64,000 bases of DNA from positions 372,001 through 436,000 of the forward strand of contig NZ_JBHTJI010000001.1 in NCBI RefSeq assembly GCF_042675665.1. Direction: 5' to 3'. How positions within the stretch are numbered: the first letter of the stretch is position 1; each line of letters begins with the position of its first letter. A program made the position numbers and the translations under genes. Source of the stretch: Mariniflexile jejuense (lineage in GTDB: Bacteria > Bacteroidota > Bacteroidia > Flavobacteriales > Flavobacteriaceae). Shown in pieces: positions 25,094 through 33,795 of this stretch. The notes under the pieces are model-generated. The model saw only the letters and a list, made by a program, of their open reading frames with translations, made no database searches and was not told the DNA's origin.

Positions 25094-26089
25094 TTGGCTG
25101 AATTAAAAATAGCATTAGTAATATTAAATTGGAATGGAAAAACACTTTTAGAACAGTTTTTACCTTCTGTTGTAGCGCATTCAAAAGAAGCCGATGTTTA
25201 TGTTGCTGATAATGCCTCAACTGATGCTTCAATTGAATTCGTAAAAAGTACATTTCCCTCTGTCAAAATAATTCAGAATACAGTAAATGATGGTTATGCA
25301 AAAGGCTATAATGATGCTTTAAAACATATTGAAGCTGATGTTTTTTGCTTATTAAATAATGATGTAGAAGTTACTAAAAATTGGTTGATTCCAATAATAG
25401 ATAACTTTAAAAACAACCCAAATACAGCTATTATTCAACCCAAATTGTTGGATTATAAAAACCGTGATTATTTTGAATATGCAGGTGCTGCAGGCGGTTT
25501 TATAGATAAATATGGTTACCCATATTGTAGAGGAAGAATTTTCAATACCATTGAAAAAGACAACGGGCAGTACAACGATATTGCCGATATATTTTGGGCA
25601 TCTGGTGCCTGTTTTTTTGTAAAAAGTTCTGTTTTTCGCGATTTAAATGGGTTTGATGAAACTTTTTTTGCGCACATGGAAGAAATTGATTTGTGTTGGC
25701 GTGCAAAAAACTTAGGTTATTCTGTTACTTATATTGGAGAATCTACAGTTTATCATGTTGGTGGTGCAACCCTTAGTAATACCAATCCTAAAAAAACCTT
25801 TCTTAATTTTAGAAATAGCTTATTTACGCTTACTAAAAATGCTAAAGGCAATCTATTTTCAATCGTTTTTATACGCTTACTTTTAGATGGCATTGCTGGT
25901 ATAAAGTTTTTATTCGAACTAAAACCAAAACATACTTTTGCTGTTTTAAAAGCCCATTTTGAATTTTACGTGCAATTAAATAATCTTTTAAAACAACGGC
26001 AATTAACTAATTATAAAGCAACATATTACCAAAAAATATCAATAGTTTTTAATTATTTTATTAAAAAAGATATAAAATTCAAAAGTTGA
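25094..26089 (+). CDS. Family 2 glycosyltransferase
   Basis: A 331-residue GT2 enzyme, GT-A fold. It has ALVILNWNGKTLLEQFLPSV, ADNASTDASIEFV, DGYAKGYNDAL, the metal-binding CLLNNDVEVTKNWL (DxD-like), and FWASGACFFVKSSVFRDLNGFDETFFAHMEEIDLCWRA with the catalytic-base region. This class includes rhamnosyl- and other sugar transferases for surface glycans. The C-terminus has one amphipathic/hydrophobic stretch (IVFIRLLLDGIAGIKFLF), suggesting membrane association. The start appears to be TTG 25094 (AELKIALVILNWNG), since the nearby ATG is out of frame and stops at once. Confidence 0.9.
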   Translation: MAELKIALVILNWNGKTLLEQFLPSVVAHSKEADVYVADNASTDASIEFVKSTFPSVKIIQNTVNDGYAKGYNDALKHIEADVFCLLNNDVEVTKNWLIPIIDNFKNNPNTAIIQPKLLDYKNRDYFEYAGAAGGFIDKYGYPYCRGRIFNTIEKDNGQYNDIADIFWASGACFFVKSSVFRDLNGFDETFFAHMEEIDLCWRAKNLGYSVTYIGESTVYHVGGATLSNTNPKKTFLNFRNSLFTLTKNAKGNLFSIVFIRLLLDGIAGIKFLFELKPKHTFAVLKAHFEFYVQLNNLLKQRQLTNYKATYYQKISIVFNYFIKKDIKFKS

Positions 26090-26141
26090 TAAGTTCTTAG
26101 TAAAAGTTTTGTTAAAATTTAACAAATAATCCTTTTTTACA

Positions 26142-26149
26142 TACTTTTG
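26142..26149 (+). promoter_or_regulatory. Putative -7 box TACTTTTG
   Basis: Matches TAnnTTTG, 39 bp before the OmpA-lipoprotein ATG at 26188. A TTTG 30 bp further upstream is too far for a normal -33 spacing. Confidence 0.5.
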
Positions 26150-26187
26150 CAATAGGAAAATAAGAAACATTAATCCATCAAATAATT

Positions 26188-27027
26188 ATGAGAAGAGTTT
26201 TATTACTTAGCGTATCAGCACTAGTATTATTTAGTTCATGCGTATCTAAAAAACAATTTACAGATCTTGAAGCAAAACAAAAAGAAACACAAGATTTACT
26301 TAATTCTGCAACTGTAAAATTAAATACATGTTTAGAAGATAGAGCTTCTGCAACTGCTAGAGCTGCTGCATTAGAAGAACAAGTTGCCGATTTAAGAAAA
26401 AGCAATGACAATTTACAAGTTTTATCTGCAAAAGGAGCTAGCAACATCGAAAAAACGTTAGAAAGTATCAAAGAAAAAGATATGAAAATTACACGTTTAC
26501 AAGATGCTTTAACTAAAAAAGACAGTCTTACACTTGCGGTTGTAACAAGTTTAAAACGTGAAGTAGGTATTAACGATCCAGACATTGAAATTAATGTTGA
26601 AAAAGGTGTTGTTTTTATATCTATTGCTGATAAATTATTATTCCAAAGCGGAAGCTACAACGTAACTTCAAAAGCGAAAGAAGTATTAGCAAAAGTTGCT
26701 AAAGTTGTAAATAGCAAACCAGATTTTGAATGTATGGTTGAAGGACATACTGATAACGTACCTTACAATGGTGGTGGTGTATTAATTGACAACTGGGATT
26801 TAAGTGTTAAACGTTCTACATCTATCATTAGAGTGTTACAAACATTAGGTGTTAACCCTGCACAATTAATTGCTGCTGGACGTGCTGATTATGTGCCTTT
26901 AGTTGAAAACAATTCATCTGAAAACAGAGCTAAAAACAGACGCACTAGAATTGTAGTTTTACCTAAAATTGATCAATTCTACGATATGGTTGAAAAAGAA
27001 ATGAAAAATCTTTCTGCAAAGAAATAA
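26188..27027 (+). CDS. OmpA family lipoprotein
   Basis: A 279-residue lipoprotein (lipobox LFSSC, Cys about residue 18). An alpha-helical coiled-coil region follows (about 25-115, QTDLL/LEEQVADLRKSNDNL type). Then a C-terminal OmpA/MotB peptidoglycan-binding domain (about 140-275) has VEGHTDNVPY, NWDLSVKRSTSIIRVL, AAGRADYVP and NRAKNRRTRIVVLPK. The Asp and Arg peptidoglycan contacts are intact. It likely anchors the outer membrane to the wall. Single gene with a strong downstream terminator. Confidence 0.92.
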   Translation: MRRVLLLSVSALVLFSSCVSKKQFTDLEAKQKETQDLLNSATVKLNTCLEDRASATARAAALEEQVADLRKSNDNLQVLSAKGASNIEKTLESIKEKDMKITRLQDALTKKDSLTLAVVTSLKREVGINDPDIEINVEKGVVFISIADKLLFQSGSYNVTSKAKEVLAKVAKVVNSKPDFECMVEGHTDNVPYNGGGVLIDNWDLSVKRSTSIIRVLQTLGVNPAQLIAAGRADYVPLVENNSSENRAKNRRTRIVVLPKIDQFYDMVEKEMKNLSAKK

Positions 27028-27052
27028 AATTTGATTCTTTTAAAATATAATT

Positions 27053-27084
27053 AAAGCTCAACGTAACGGTTGAGCTTTTTTTTT
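27053..27084 (+). terminator. Intrinsic terminator
   Basis: Perfect 10-bp stem AAAGCTCAAC (27053-27062) / GTTGAGCTTT (27069-27078) with loop GTAACG and a T9 run. Terminates the OmpA lipoprotein gene. Confidence 0.93.
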
Positions 27085-27135
27085 GAGGTTTTATTTTGTA
27101 TATTTAAAATGCTATAACTTATTAAAACTGATATT

Positions 27136-27372
27136 ATGACAGACTCTAATTATATAAAAATATTCACAGGAAATTTTATTATTGTGCAACGCATTAATGA
27201 TGCTTTAATAAATGTAGGCATTAATCCCGTTGTTAAAGATGAAAGTGAATCTGGAAGGTTAGCCGGTTTTGGAGCTTCTATTCAAGGCGAACAAGAAGTA
27301 TATATTCATAAAGATGAGTTTGAAAAAGCAACTGGTATTTTAGAAAACATAAAAAAAGAGCTACAATCGTAA
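27136..27372 (+). CDS. DUF2007 (putative signal-transducing) small protein
   Basis: A 78-residue soluble protein of the DUF2007 family. It shows the compact fold pattern YIKIFTGNFIIVQRINDALINVGINPVVKDE followed by YIHKDEFEKATGILENI. The family is annotated as a putative signal-transducing protein on weak grounds; its true role is unknown. A single small gene between two terminators. Confidence 0.88.
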   Translation: MTDSNYIKIFTGNFIIVQRINDALINVGINPVVKDESESGRLAGFGASIQGEQEVYIHKDEFEKATGILENIKKELQS

Positions 27373-27384
27373 CTCTTTTTTTTA
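27351..27384. terminator. Bidirectional terminator between convergent genes
   Basis: Stem AAAAAAAGAG (27351-27360) / CTCTTTTTTT (27373-27382). The 5' arm overlaps the end of the DUF2007 gene. T-runs are present on both strands, and the ABC-F gene converges from the other side. Confidence 0.85.
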
Positions 27385-27405
27385 TTATATAAATTGAAAC
27401 AGTTT

Positions 27406-29034
27406 TTAAACCGTAACCGAGTACATTTTATTTCTTAATTCCTTAATTTTTGAATCTTGCATGTATTCATCAAATGTTGTGTATCTATCAATAATACCAT
27501 TTGGTGTTAACTCTACCACCCTATTTGCTACGGTTTGAGCAAACTCGTGATCATGCGTTGTAAATAGCATGGTGCCTTTAAAATTTGTAAGCGAGTTGTT
27601 AAACGCCGTAATACTTTCTAAATCTAAGTGATTTGTTGGTTCATCAAGCATTAACACATTAGCTCTTACCATCATCATTCTACTTAACATACAACGTACT
27701 TTTTCACCTCCAGATAGTACATTTGATTTTTTTAATGCTTCTTCACCACTAAAAATCATTTTTCCTAAAAAGCCTCTAATATGTACTTCTTCACGTTCTT
27801 CTTCGGTAGTTGCCCATTGGCGCAACCAATCTACTAAGGTTAAATCGTTATTAAAAAACTCACTATTATCTAAAGGTAAATACGATTGTGTAGTTGTTAC
27901 ACCCCAATCAAATTTTCCTGCATCTGGTTTTTGTTTATCATTCAAAATTTGATAAAATGCAGTTGTTGCTCTAGAATCTTTTGAAAATACCACTACTTTA
28001 TCGCCTTTAGCTAAGTTTAAATCGATGTCTCTAAATAGTACATCGCCTTCTTCACTTGAAGCTGCAAGGTTTTGAATATTTAAAATTTGGTCGCCAGCTT
28101 CTCTATCGCGCTCAAAAATAATGGCTGGATAGCGGCGACTTGTTGGTCTAATATCTGCAATATTAAGTTTATCAATCATCTTTTTTCTACTGGTTGCTTG
28201 CTTGCTTTTTGCTACGTTAGCAGAAAAACGACGAATAAATTCTTCTAATTCCTTTTTCTTTTCTTCTGCTTTTTTGTTTTGTTGTGAACGCTGGCGTGCT
28301 GCTAGTTGAGACGATTCATACCAAAACGTGTAATTTCCAGAATAATGATTAATTTTTCCAAAATCAATGTCAGAAATATGTGTGCAAACGGCATCTAAAA
28401 AGTGACGGTCATGCGATACAACAATTACACAGTTTTCATAATTAGCTAAAAAGTTTTCTAACCACGAAATAGTTTCATAATCTAAATCGTTTGTAGGCTC
28501 ATCCATAATTAACACATCTGGATTTCCAAATAATGCTTGTGCTAAAAGCACACGTACTTTTTGCTTTCCATCTAAATCGCCCATCAAGGTATAATGAAAT
28601 TCCTCTTTAATACCTAAGTTTGATAACATTGCTGCGGCATCACTATCGGCGTTCCACCCATTCATTTCTTCAAAAAGTACTTGAAGTTCTCCTATTCTAT
28701 CGGCATTTTCATCTGAATAATCAGCATACAATGCATCCATCTCTGTTTTAATTTTATACAATGGTTTGTTACCCATTAGTATAGTTTCTAAAACTGTATG
28801 AGCATCGTATAAATTATGGTCTTGCTCTAAAACAGACATACGTTTGCCAGTTTCTAAATGCACATGACCAGAAGTTGGATCTTGTTTACCCGAAATAATT
28901 TTTAAAAAAGTAGATTTACCAGCTCCATTTGCACCAATAATGCCATAGCAATTTCCTGTATTAAAAGTGGTATTTACTTCGTCAAAAAGAATACGTTTGC
29001 CAAATTGAACTGATAGATTTGATACTGATAACAT
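27406..29034 (-). CDS. ABC-F family ATPase (YbiT-like)
   Basis: Second ABC-F protein of the window, 542 residues, soluble. Two ATPase domains: Walker A GANGAGKST about residue 36, LMDEPTNDLD and then VVFSKDSRATTAF (a divergent second Walker A), with LSGGEKVRCMLSRMMM and LMLDEPTNHLD in the second half. The linker (about 235-285) has RQRSQQNKKAEEKKKELEEF. The first signature motif is degenerate (MGDLDGKQKVRVLLAQ rather than LSGGxxxR), as in the YbiT branch. Acts on ribosomes by analogy with the family. Single gene with its own promoter. Confidence 0.9.
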   Translation of the reverse strand: MLSVSNLSVQFGKRILFDEVNTTFNTGNCYGIIGANGAGKSTFLKIISGKQDPTSGHVHLETGKRMSVLEQDHNLYDAHTVLETILMGNKPLYKIKTEMDALYADYSDENADRIGELQVLFEEMNGWNADSDAAAMLSNLGIKEEFHYTLMGDLDGKQKVRVLLAQALFGNPDVLIMDEPTNDLDYETISWLENFLANYENCVIVVSHDRHFLDAVCTHISDIDFGKINHYSGNYTFWYESSQLAARQRSQQNKKAEEKKKELEEFIRRFSANVAKSKQATSRKKMIDKLNIADIRPTSRRYPAIIFERDREAGDQILNIQNLAASSEEGDVLFRDIDLNLAKGDKVVVFSKDSRATTAFYQILNDKQKPDAGKFDWGVTTTQSYLPLDNSEFFNNDLTLVDWLRQWATTEEEREEVHIRGFLGKMIFSGEEALKKSNVLSGGEKVRCMLSRMMMVRANVLMLDEPTNHLDLESITAFNNSLTNFKGTMLFTTHDHEFAQTVANRVVELTPNGIIDRYTTFDEYMQDSKIKELRNKMYSVTV

Positions 29035-29056
29035 AAAACTGAAATATAATTTTTTG

Positions 29057-29064
29057 CAAAAGTA
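29057..29064 (-). promoter_or_regulatory. Putative -7 box TACTTTTG for the ABC-F gene
   Basis: Minus-strand match to TAnnTTTG, 23 bp before the ATG at 29034. The -33 element is not clear. Confidence 0.45.
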
Positions 29065-29206
29065 AAGAATTCAAACGGTAAGACGAAACTTAGTTTGTTT
29101 ATTTTAAAATAGACACTAAATTCAAAAAAAACACTATAATTTTTTAGGCATTTATTACATTGCAACATTTAACAACGCATTAACAGGACTTTATAAATAC
29201 ATCGCA

Positions 29207-29214
29207 TATTTTTG
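29207..29214 (+). promoter_or_regulatory. Putative -7 box TATTTTTG
   Basis: Matches TAnnTTTG about 100 bp before the thioredoxin-like lipoprotein gene at 29313. No clear -33 element. Confidence 0.4.
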
Positions 29215-29312
29215 TATAGTAAATTGTGTATGTTTTAAAACACATGAATTAGAATTGTGAATTTTTAATGATTTAATAAATTCATAATAAATTAGAAACG
29301 GACATTACTTAG

Positions 29313-30740
29313 ATGAAATTATATTTTTTAAGCCTACTACTCTTACTAACTCTGTTTAATTGCAAAAATGACGGCAATAATGCGGCGGATAATTATGCGT
29401 ATTTTGGTGGTGAAATTATAAATCCTAATAGCGATTATGTTGTTTTATCTAAATCGGATGTTGTAATAGACTCCATTAAACTGGATGCTAAAAACAGATT
29501 TCTTTACAAAGTAAACGATTTAGATGCTGGTTTATATACATTTTATCATGGTGGAGAAATACAAATGGTGTTATTAGAACCAAAGGATAGTATTATTTTT
29601 AGATTAAACACATTAGAATTTGACGAATCGTTAGTTTTTACTGGAGAAGGCGATAAAAAAAATAACTATCTTATAAATGAATTTTTAGAAAACGAAATTC
29701 AAGAAAAAAAAGTTTTTAAATTTTGCCAATTAAAACCACACGTTTACCAAAACAGAATAGATTCATTAAAAGCCTTTAAACTTGAAAAATTAAATGCTTT
29801 TAAAACCAAATACCCTACGTCGGAATTATTTAATAGAATAGCAAAAGCCAATATTGATTTTAGCTATTATTCAAGCAAAGAAGTGTATCCATTTGTACAT
29901 TTTGATGAAAATAAAGAAGCTATTTTAAAATCTTTACCTAATAATTTTTATAATTACAGAAGCTCAATAGATTATAACGACGCTTTTTTTAAAGACCATT
30001 ATCATTACAGTTCATTTTTAAGATATACAATTAACAACTTAGCACTTAAAGACCACTTAAAACATAGTACAGATAATGAAGTTTTTAAAAGAAGTTCGTT
30101 GTGCTATAATATGGATAAGCTTAAAATAACCGATAGCTTGGTAAAAGATGGTGTTGTTAAAAATGATCTTTTACAATACTTTACCATAAATTATTTATCG
30201 AAAAATAAAGATGTAGAAAATAATGATGTTATTTTAAATGCATTCTTAAGTAAAAGTACAGATCAAAAAAACAATACATTAGTAAAACATTATGTAGCAT
30301 CTTTAAACAACTTAAAAGAAGGTGCTAGTTTCCCCAGTGTTAAATTGGTTGATTACAACAATAATGAAGTTGAAATTAACTCATTAATCACAACACCTAC
30401 TGTTGTTTGTTTTTGGTCTAACACATTTTATAATCACTTTAAAGAAAGCCATTATAAACTTAATGAACTTAAAACTAAATATCCTGAAGTTAAATTTATC
30501 GTAATAAATATTGATAATTACGGTATTGAAAAGCCAAAACACGCTTTAAAAGAAAACAGGTTTAAGTTTAAAGACGAATACCAATTTAAAACTCCTGAAG
30601 CATCTATTGAAGCTTTAGCTATTCAACCCATGACGAAAACTATTGTGGTTGATAAGCATCAAAAAATAGTTTATAATAATACCAATATCTTTTCAATAAA
30701 TTTTGAAGAACAACTTCTAGGTGCTATTAATAGAAAATAA
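29313..30740 (+). CDS. Thioredoxin-like (TlpA-type) lipoprotein lacking the CxxC motif
   Basis: A 475-residue lipoprotein (LFNC lipobox, Cys about residue 17). The N-terminal part (about 25-110) looks like the DUF4369 beta-domain that often precedes TlpA domains in Bacteroidota (YAYFGGEIINPNSDYVVLSK...DSIKLDAKNRFLYKV). A helical middle part follows, and then a C-terminal thioredoxin-fold domain from about 340 (GASFPSVKLVDYNNNEVEINSL, VVCFWSNTFYNHFKESH). Where TlpA proteins carry WCxxC, this has WSNTFYNH with no Cys, so it cannot be a thiol oxidoreductase. Role unknown; perhaps a binding or chaperone protein. Single gene, convergent with an SDR gene with no spacing. Confidence 0.82.
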   Translation: MKLYFLSLLLLLTLFNCKNDGNNAADNYAYFGGEIINPNSDYVVLSKSDVVIDSIKLDAKNRFLYKVNDLDAGLYTFYHGGEIQMVLLEPKDSIIFRLNTLEFDESLVFTGEGDKKNNYLINEFLENEIQEKKVFKFCQLKPHVYQNRIDSLKAFKLEKLNAFKTKYPTSELFNRIAKANIDFSYYSSKEVYPFVHFDENKEAILKSLPNNFYNYRSSIDYNDAFFKDHYHYSSFLRYTINNLALKDHLKHSTDNEVFKRSSLCYNMDKLKITDSLVKDGVVKNDLLQYFTINYLSKNKDVENNDVILNAFLSKSTDQKNNTLVKHYVASLNNLKEGASFPSVKLVDYNNNEVEINSLITTPTVVCFWSNTFYNHFKESHYKLNELKTKYPEVKFIVINIDNYGIEKPKHALKENRFKFKDEYQFKTPEASIEALAIQPMTKTIVVDKHQKIVYNNTNIFSINFEEQLLGAINRK

Positions 30741-31544
30741 CTATAATTTATAGTGTTTCATTAACATTTTTTCATAGATGGTATCTGGCAAAATTCGTTT
30801 TAAAACAATTGAAAATTTCTGCATAAACTCCCCAACCTTGTAATGTACTTTTGGATTTTTAGTATTAATAATTTTTAATACTGCTTTAGCCATCATATCT
30901 GGGTTGCTTCCGCTATCAACATGAGCATTCATTAAATTCAATGTATCACCATAAGGTTTTTTATATGGTGAATTATCAAGTAATGGCGCATGGTATCTTC
31001 CTGCTGCTATGTTGGTTGCAAAATCACCAGGCGCAATATTTGTCATTTTCACATTAAAACTTTTTAACTCCATTCTAAAAGCTTCAGTAACAAGCTCTAA
31101 AGCACCTTTACTTGCACTATAAATACCACGATATGGCAAACCCATATAACCAGCAATAGATGTAATATTTATTATTAAACCAGCTTGCTGTTTTCGCATT
31201 TGAGGCAACACTGCTTTAATAACATTAATAGGTCCAAAAAAATTAGTTTCAAAGTTAGCCTTAATTTCAGCCTCAGGTATTTCTTCAATAGCACCAGTAA
31301 TGCCCGCACCAGCATTATTAATTAGCACATCCAATTTACCTTCTTTATCTATAATTATTTTAACGGTTTTTTGAATGGTTTCAATCTTTTTAACATCCAA
31401 TTCTAAAATAGGAAATTGACTGTTTTTATAGTTTTCCGGATTTCTACTTGTGCCATATACTATAAACCCATTTGATGTAAGATACTCTCCAACTGATTTT
31501 CCTATTCCTGAAGAACCTCCAGTGATTAAAACAACTTTTTTCAT
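30741..31544 (-). CDS. Short-chain dehydrogenase/reductase
   Basis: A 267-residue classical SDR. NAD(P) loop TGGSSGIGKSVGEYL (about residues 9-23), NNAGAGITGAIEE, the catalytic Ser in INITSIAGYMG, YxxxK in YSASKGALELV, and the following NIAPGDFATNI. An Asn/Arg after the second strand (GTSRNPENY) suggests NADPH preference. The ATG at 31544 gives MKKVVLITGG; a TTG six bases upstream is less likely. The substrate is unknown. The stop codon directly abuts the stop of the convergent lipoprotein gene. Confidence 0.92.
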   Translation of the reverse strand: MKKVVLITGGSSGIGKSVGEYLTSNGFIVYGTSRNPENYKNSQFPILELDVKKIETIQKTVKIIIDKEGKLDVLINNAGAGITGAIEEIPEAEIKANFETNFFGPINVIKAVLPQMRKQQAGLIINITSIAGYMGLPYRGIYSASKGALELVTEAFRMELKSFNVKMTNIAPGDFATNIAAGRYHAPLLDNSPYKKPYGDTLNLMNAHVDSGSNPDMMAKAVLKIINTKNPKVHYKVGEFMQKFSIVLKRILPDTIYEKMLMKHYKL

Positions 31545-31658
31545 GTTCAACTAAAAATTAACAATGTAAAATTAACAATGAATTATTGTAAATGAATATA
31601 AAACTAAAAAGATTTGAAAATTTAGAGAAGATTTCTGCTTTTAAAAGAAATAAAAAAA

Positions 31659-31752
31659 GGCAAGCTACCTACATCACACCGCTACGACCATTTACCTTTG
31701 CTGCGTTCCCGCCCTGGAGGATTCAACAGGAGCTGGTTGTGTAGGACTTGCC
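31659..31752 (-). ncRNA. ffs: Signal recognition particle RNA, small (4.5S-type)
   Basis: The minus-strand RNA begins GGCAAGTCCTACACAACC and ends GTAGGTAGCTTGCC, so the ends pair. The apical part contains the conserved SRP loop region AGGGCGGGAACGCAGCAA, which pairs into the Ffh-binding stem with the symmetric and asymmetric internal loops. A T7 run follows the 3' end (minus strand), acting as terminator together with the terminal stem. The GC content is clearly higher than that of the flanks. The exact 5' end may lie a few bases upstream. Confidence 0.93.
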
Positions 31753-31840
31753 AGTGCAAAGATACAATCTTTTAAAATTATCACAATGATTTTTTAAACT
31801 GATTTTAAATAAATATCTTGCTTCAAATTTTATATTTCTT

Positions 31841-32875
31841 ATGATATCATTTAAAAACCTATTAATCATTTCTTTAAGTATCATTATTATTTCTTGTGGA
31901 TCTAATACAGGACAAAATAAAAATGATTTTAATATACAAACCAATGCTATAAAAGGCGATATTTCAAACAATGAAACCTTAAAAATCACTTTAGAAAACA
32001 AAAAAGGACATTCTTTAGATTCTGTAAACTATACTTTAAATGGTAAAAAAATTGATGCGACAACTAGTCTAAACGCATTTAAATTAGGTAAACATACCAT
32101 TGAAGCTACAGTATATTTTAACAATGAAAAGGTCGTAGTAAACACACCTTTAACTATTTTGAATAGTGAAGCTCCAAAAGTTTATACTTATAAAATAATT
32201 AATGAATATCCCCACGATGTAACTTCATATACCCAAGGTCTAGAATTTTATAAAGGTGATTTATATGAAAGCACAGGACAACGCAAAGCCTCTAAACTGC
32301 GCAAAATAAACTACAAAACAGGAGCTGTTTTAAAAAATATAAACTTAGCTGATGCTTATTTTGGTGAAGGTTTAACTATTTTAAATGATAAAATTTATCA
32401 ACTAACATGGCAAGCTGGTATTGGTTTTGTGTATGATGTTAATACTTTTGAGAAAATAGACGATTTTAAATATGGAAATAGTAAAGAAGGTTGGGGTATT
32501 TGTAATGACTCTAAAAAACTATACAAAAGTGATGGAACCGAAACTATTTGGATATTAAACCCTGATACTTTGATTGAAGAAGATTCGATACAAGTTTACA
32601 CCAATAAAGGTAAAATTGTAGAGATTAATGAATTGGAGTGGATAAACGGTAACATTTACGCTAACCGTTGGCAAAAAGATGGTGTGGCGATTATAAATCC
32701 TAAAAACGGTGCTATTATTGGTGTTATAGATTTTTCACCTTTAAAAAAATTAGTAACGCAACACACAAACTTAGATGTTTTAAATGGTATTGCATACAAC
32801 CCTGAAACTAAAACGGTTTTTGTTACCGGTAAATACTGGGATAAACTTTTTGAAGTTGAAATTACTGAAAAGTAA
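31841..32875 (+). CDS. Glutaminyl-peptide cyclotransferase (glutamine cyclotransferase) lipoprotein
   Basis: A 344-residue lipoprotein (lipobox IISC, Cys about 19). An N-terminal Ig-like beta region (about 30-110) is followed by a five-bladed beta-propeller glutaminyl cyclase domain of the plant/bacterial type. Family motifs: YPHDVTSYTQGLEFYKGDLYESTGQ, FGEGLTILNDKIYQLTWQ, KEGWGICNDSKKLYKSDGT, ELEWINGNIYANRWQ and LNGIAYNPETKTVFVTGKYW. It converts N-terminal Gln to pyroglutamate at the cell surface. Cyclised N-termini are common on T9SS cargo in Bacteroidota, which would fit the T9SS locus 3 kb downstream (inference). Confidence 0.92.
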   Translation: MISFKNLLIISLSIIIISCGSNTGQNKNDFNIQTNAIKGDISNNETLKITLENKKGHSLDSVNYTLNGKKIDATTSLNAFKLGKHTIEATVYFNNEKVVVNTPLTILNSEAPKVYTYKIINEYPHDVTSYTQGLEFYKGDLYESTGQRKASKLRKINYKTGAVLKNINLADAYFGEGLTILNDKIYQLTWQAGIGFVYDVNTFEKIDDFKYGNSKEGWGICNDSKKLYKSDGTETIWILNPDTLIEEDSIQVYTNKGKIVEINELEWINGNIYANRWQKDGVAIINPKNGAIIGVIDFSPLKKLVTQHTNLDVLNGIAYNPETKTVFVTGKYWDKLFEVEITEK

Positions 32876-32926
32876 ATTTCACGCAATGAAATAGCCTGTT
32901 CACGCATTCTAACTTTTAAATATTGG

Positions 32927-32957
32927 TTTTCTCATAGTTATTTGAACTATGAGAAAA
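32927..32957 (+). promoter_or_regulatory. Perfect 13-bp inverted repeat over a start codon
   Basis: Arms TTTTCTCATAGTT (32927-32939) and AACTATGAGAAAA (32945-32957) are fully complementary around a 5-nt loop. The ATG at 32949 lies within the 3' arm. In mRNA this would bury the start codon; in DNA it could be an operator. Confidence 0.65.
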
Positions 32958-33785
32958 ATTATAAAAATAGATATTCCGAAGCCTTGTAGCGAAAATTGGG
33001 ATGCAATGACACCAACAGAAAAAGGGCGTCATTGCGCTTTATGTAAAAAAACTGTTTTCGACTTTACTAGCAAAACCGACGAGCAAATTTTTAAAACCAT
33101 TGCGCAAAATACAAACCTTTGTGGACGTTTTAAAACAACGCAACTACAAAGAGATATTGTTTTTAGTAGAAAGGAAACTAACAACTATTTGTCTTTAGTG
33201 GCTTCGGGTTTATTCGCTTTTATTGGTTTAGGTAGTCAATACATGCATTCGCAAGGAAAACCTAATATTGTACAAACAAGCACACCAAAACCTATTATTA
33301 TTGGTAAAGTAGCACCACCTGTTGTAAAAAGCGATTCGGTAGTTGGTTTTATAATTGATGAAAGCAAACAGCCATTACCTGGTGCAAATGTGTTAATAAA
33401 AGGTACAACCGTTGGCACTGTAACCGATTTTGATGGCAAATTTTCAATTAATGCAAAAAACGGTGATGTTTTGATTGTTAGCTACCTAGGATTTGAAACT
33501 AGAGAACTTAAAATAACCGATAACACCAAATACGACATCATGCTTGAAATGACTGAAGATGTTAGTGGAGAATTAGTTGTAGTTGGTGGTGCTATATCAA
33601 ATTCATCATATGTTTGTTCGCCTGAAGAACTAGAACGAAAAAGACAAAATAAATTTAGAACTTCAAATTACTTTACTTTTTATAAAAAACAACAAAAAGA
33701 CCGTAAACGGAAAATAAAAAATGGCGAGCTACCACGCAGTAGTTTTGGTAAATTTTTATATAATATTACTTCAATTTTTAGATGA
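32949..33785 (+). CDS. CarboxypepD_reg-domain membrane protein with Cys-rich N-terminus
   Basis: A 278-residue protein. The N-terminal cytoplasmic part has the recurrent Bacteroidota pattern PKPCSENWDAMTPTEKGRHC.LC, with a CxxC knuckle and a later LCGRF Cys, suggesting metal binding. One transmembrane segment follows (about 78-96, YLSLVASGLFAFIGLGS), then a carboxypeptidase-regulatory-like beta-sandwich (about 133-212, VGFIIDESKQPLPGANVLIKGTTVGTV...DFDGKFSI) and a basic C-terminal tail. The function is unknown; such proteins are often near TonB or T9SS genes. The start codon sits in a strong inverted repeat. Confidence 0.82.
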   Translation: MRKIIKIDIPKPCSENWDAMTPTEKGRHCALCKKTVFDFTSKTDEQIFKTIAQNTNLCGRFKTTQLQRDIVFSRKETNNYLSLVASGLFAFIGLGSQYMHSQGKPNIVQTSTPKPIIIGKVAPPVVKSDSVVGFIIDESKQPLPGANVLIKGTTVGTVTDFDGKFSINAKNGDVLIVSYLGFETRELKITDNTKYDIMLEMTEDVSGELVVVGGAISNSSYVCSPEELERKRQNKFRTSNYFTFYKKQQKDRKRKIKNGELPRSSFGKFLYNITSIFR

Positions 33786-33795
33786 CATTTAACTT

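Noticed and set aside
31723..32001. Minus-strand frame over the SRP RNA and the glutaminyl cyclase start
   Set aside because: It is antisense to a clear lipoprotein gene and covers the SRP RNA; no promoter or protein family supports it.
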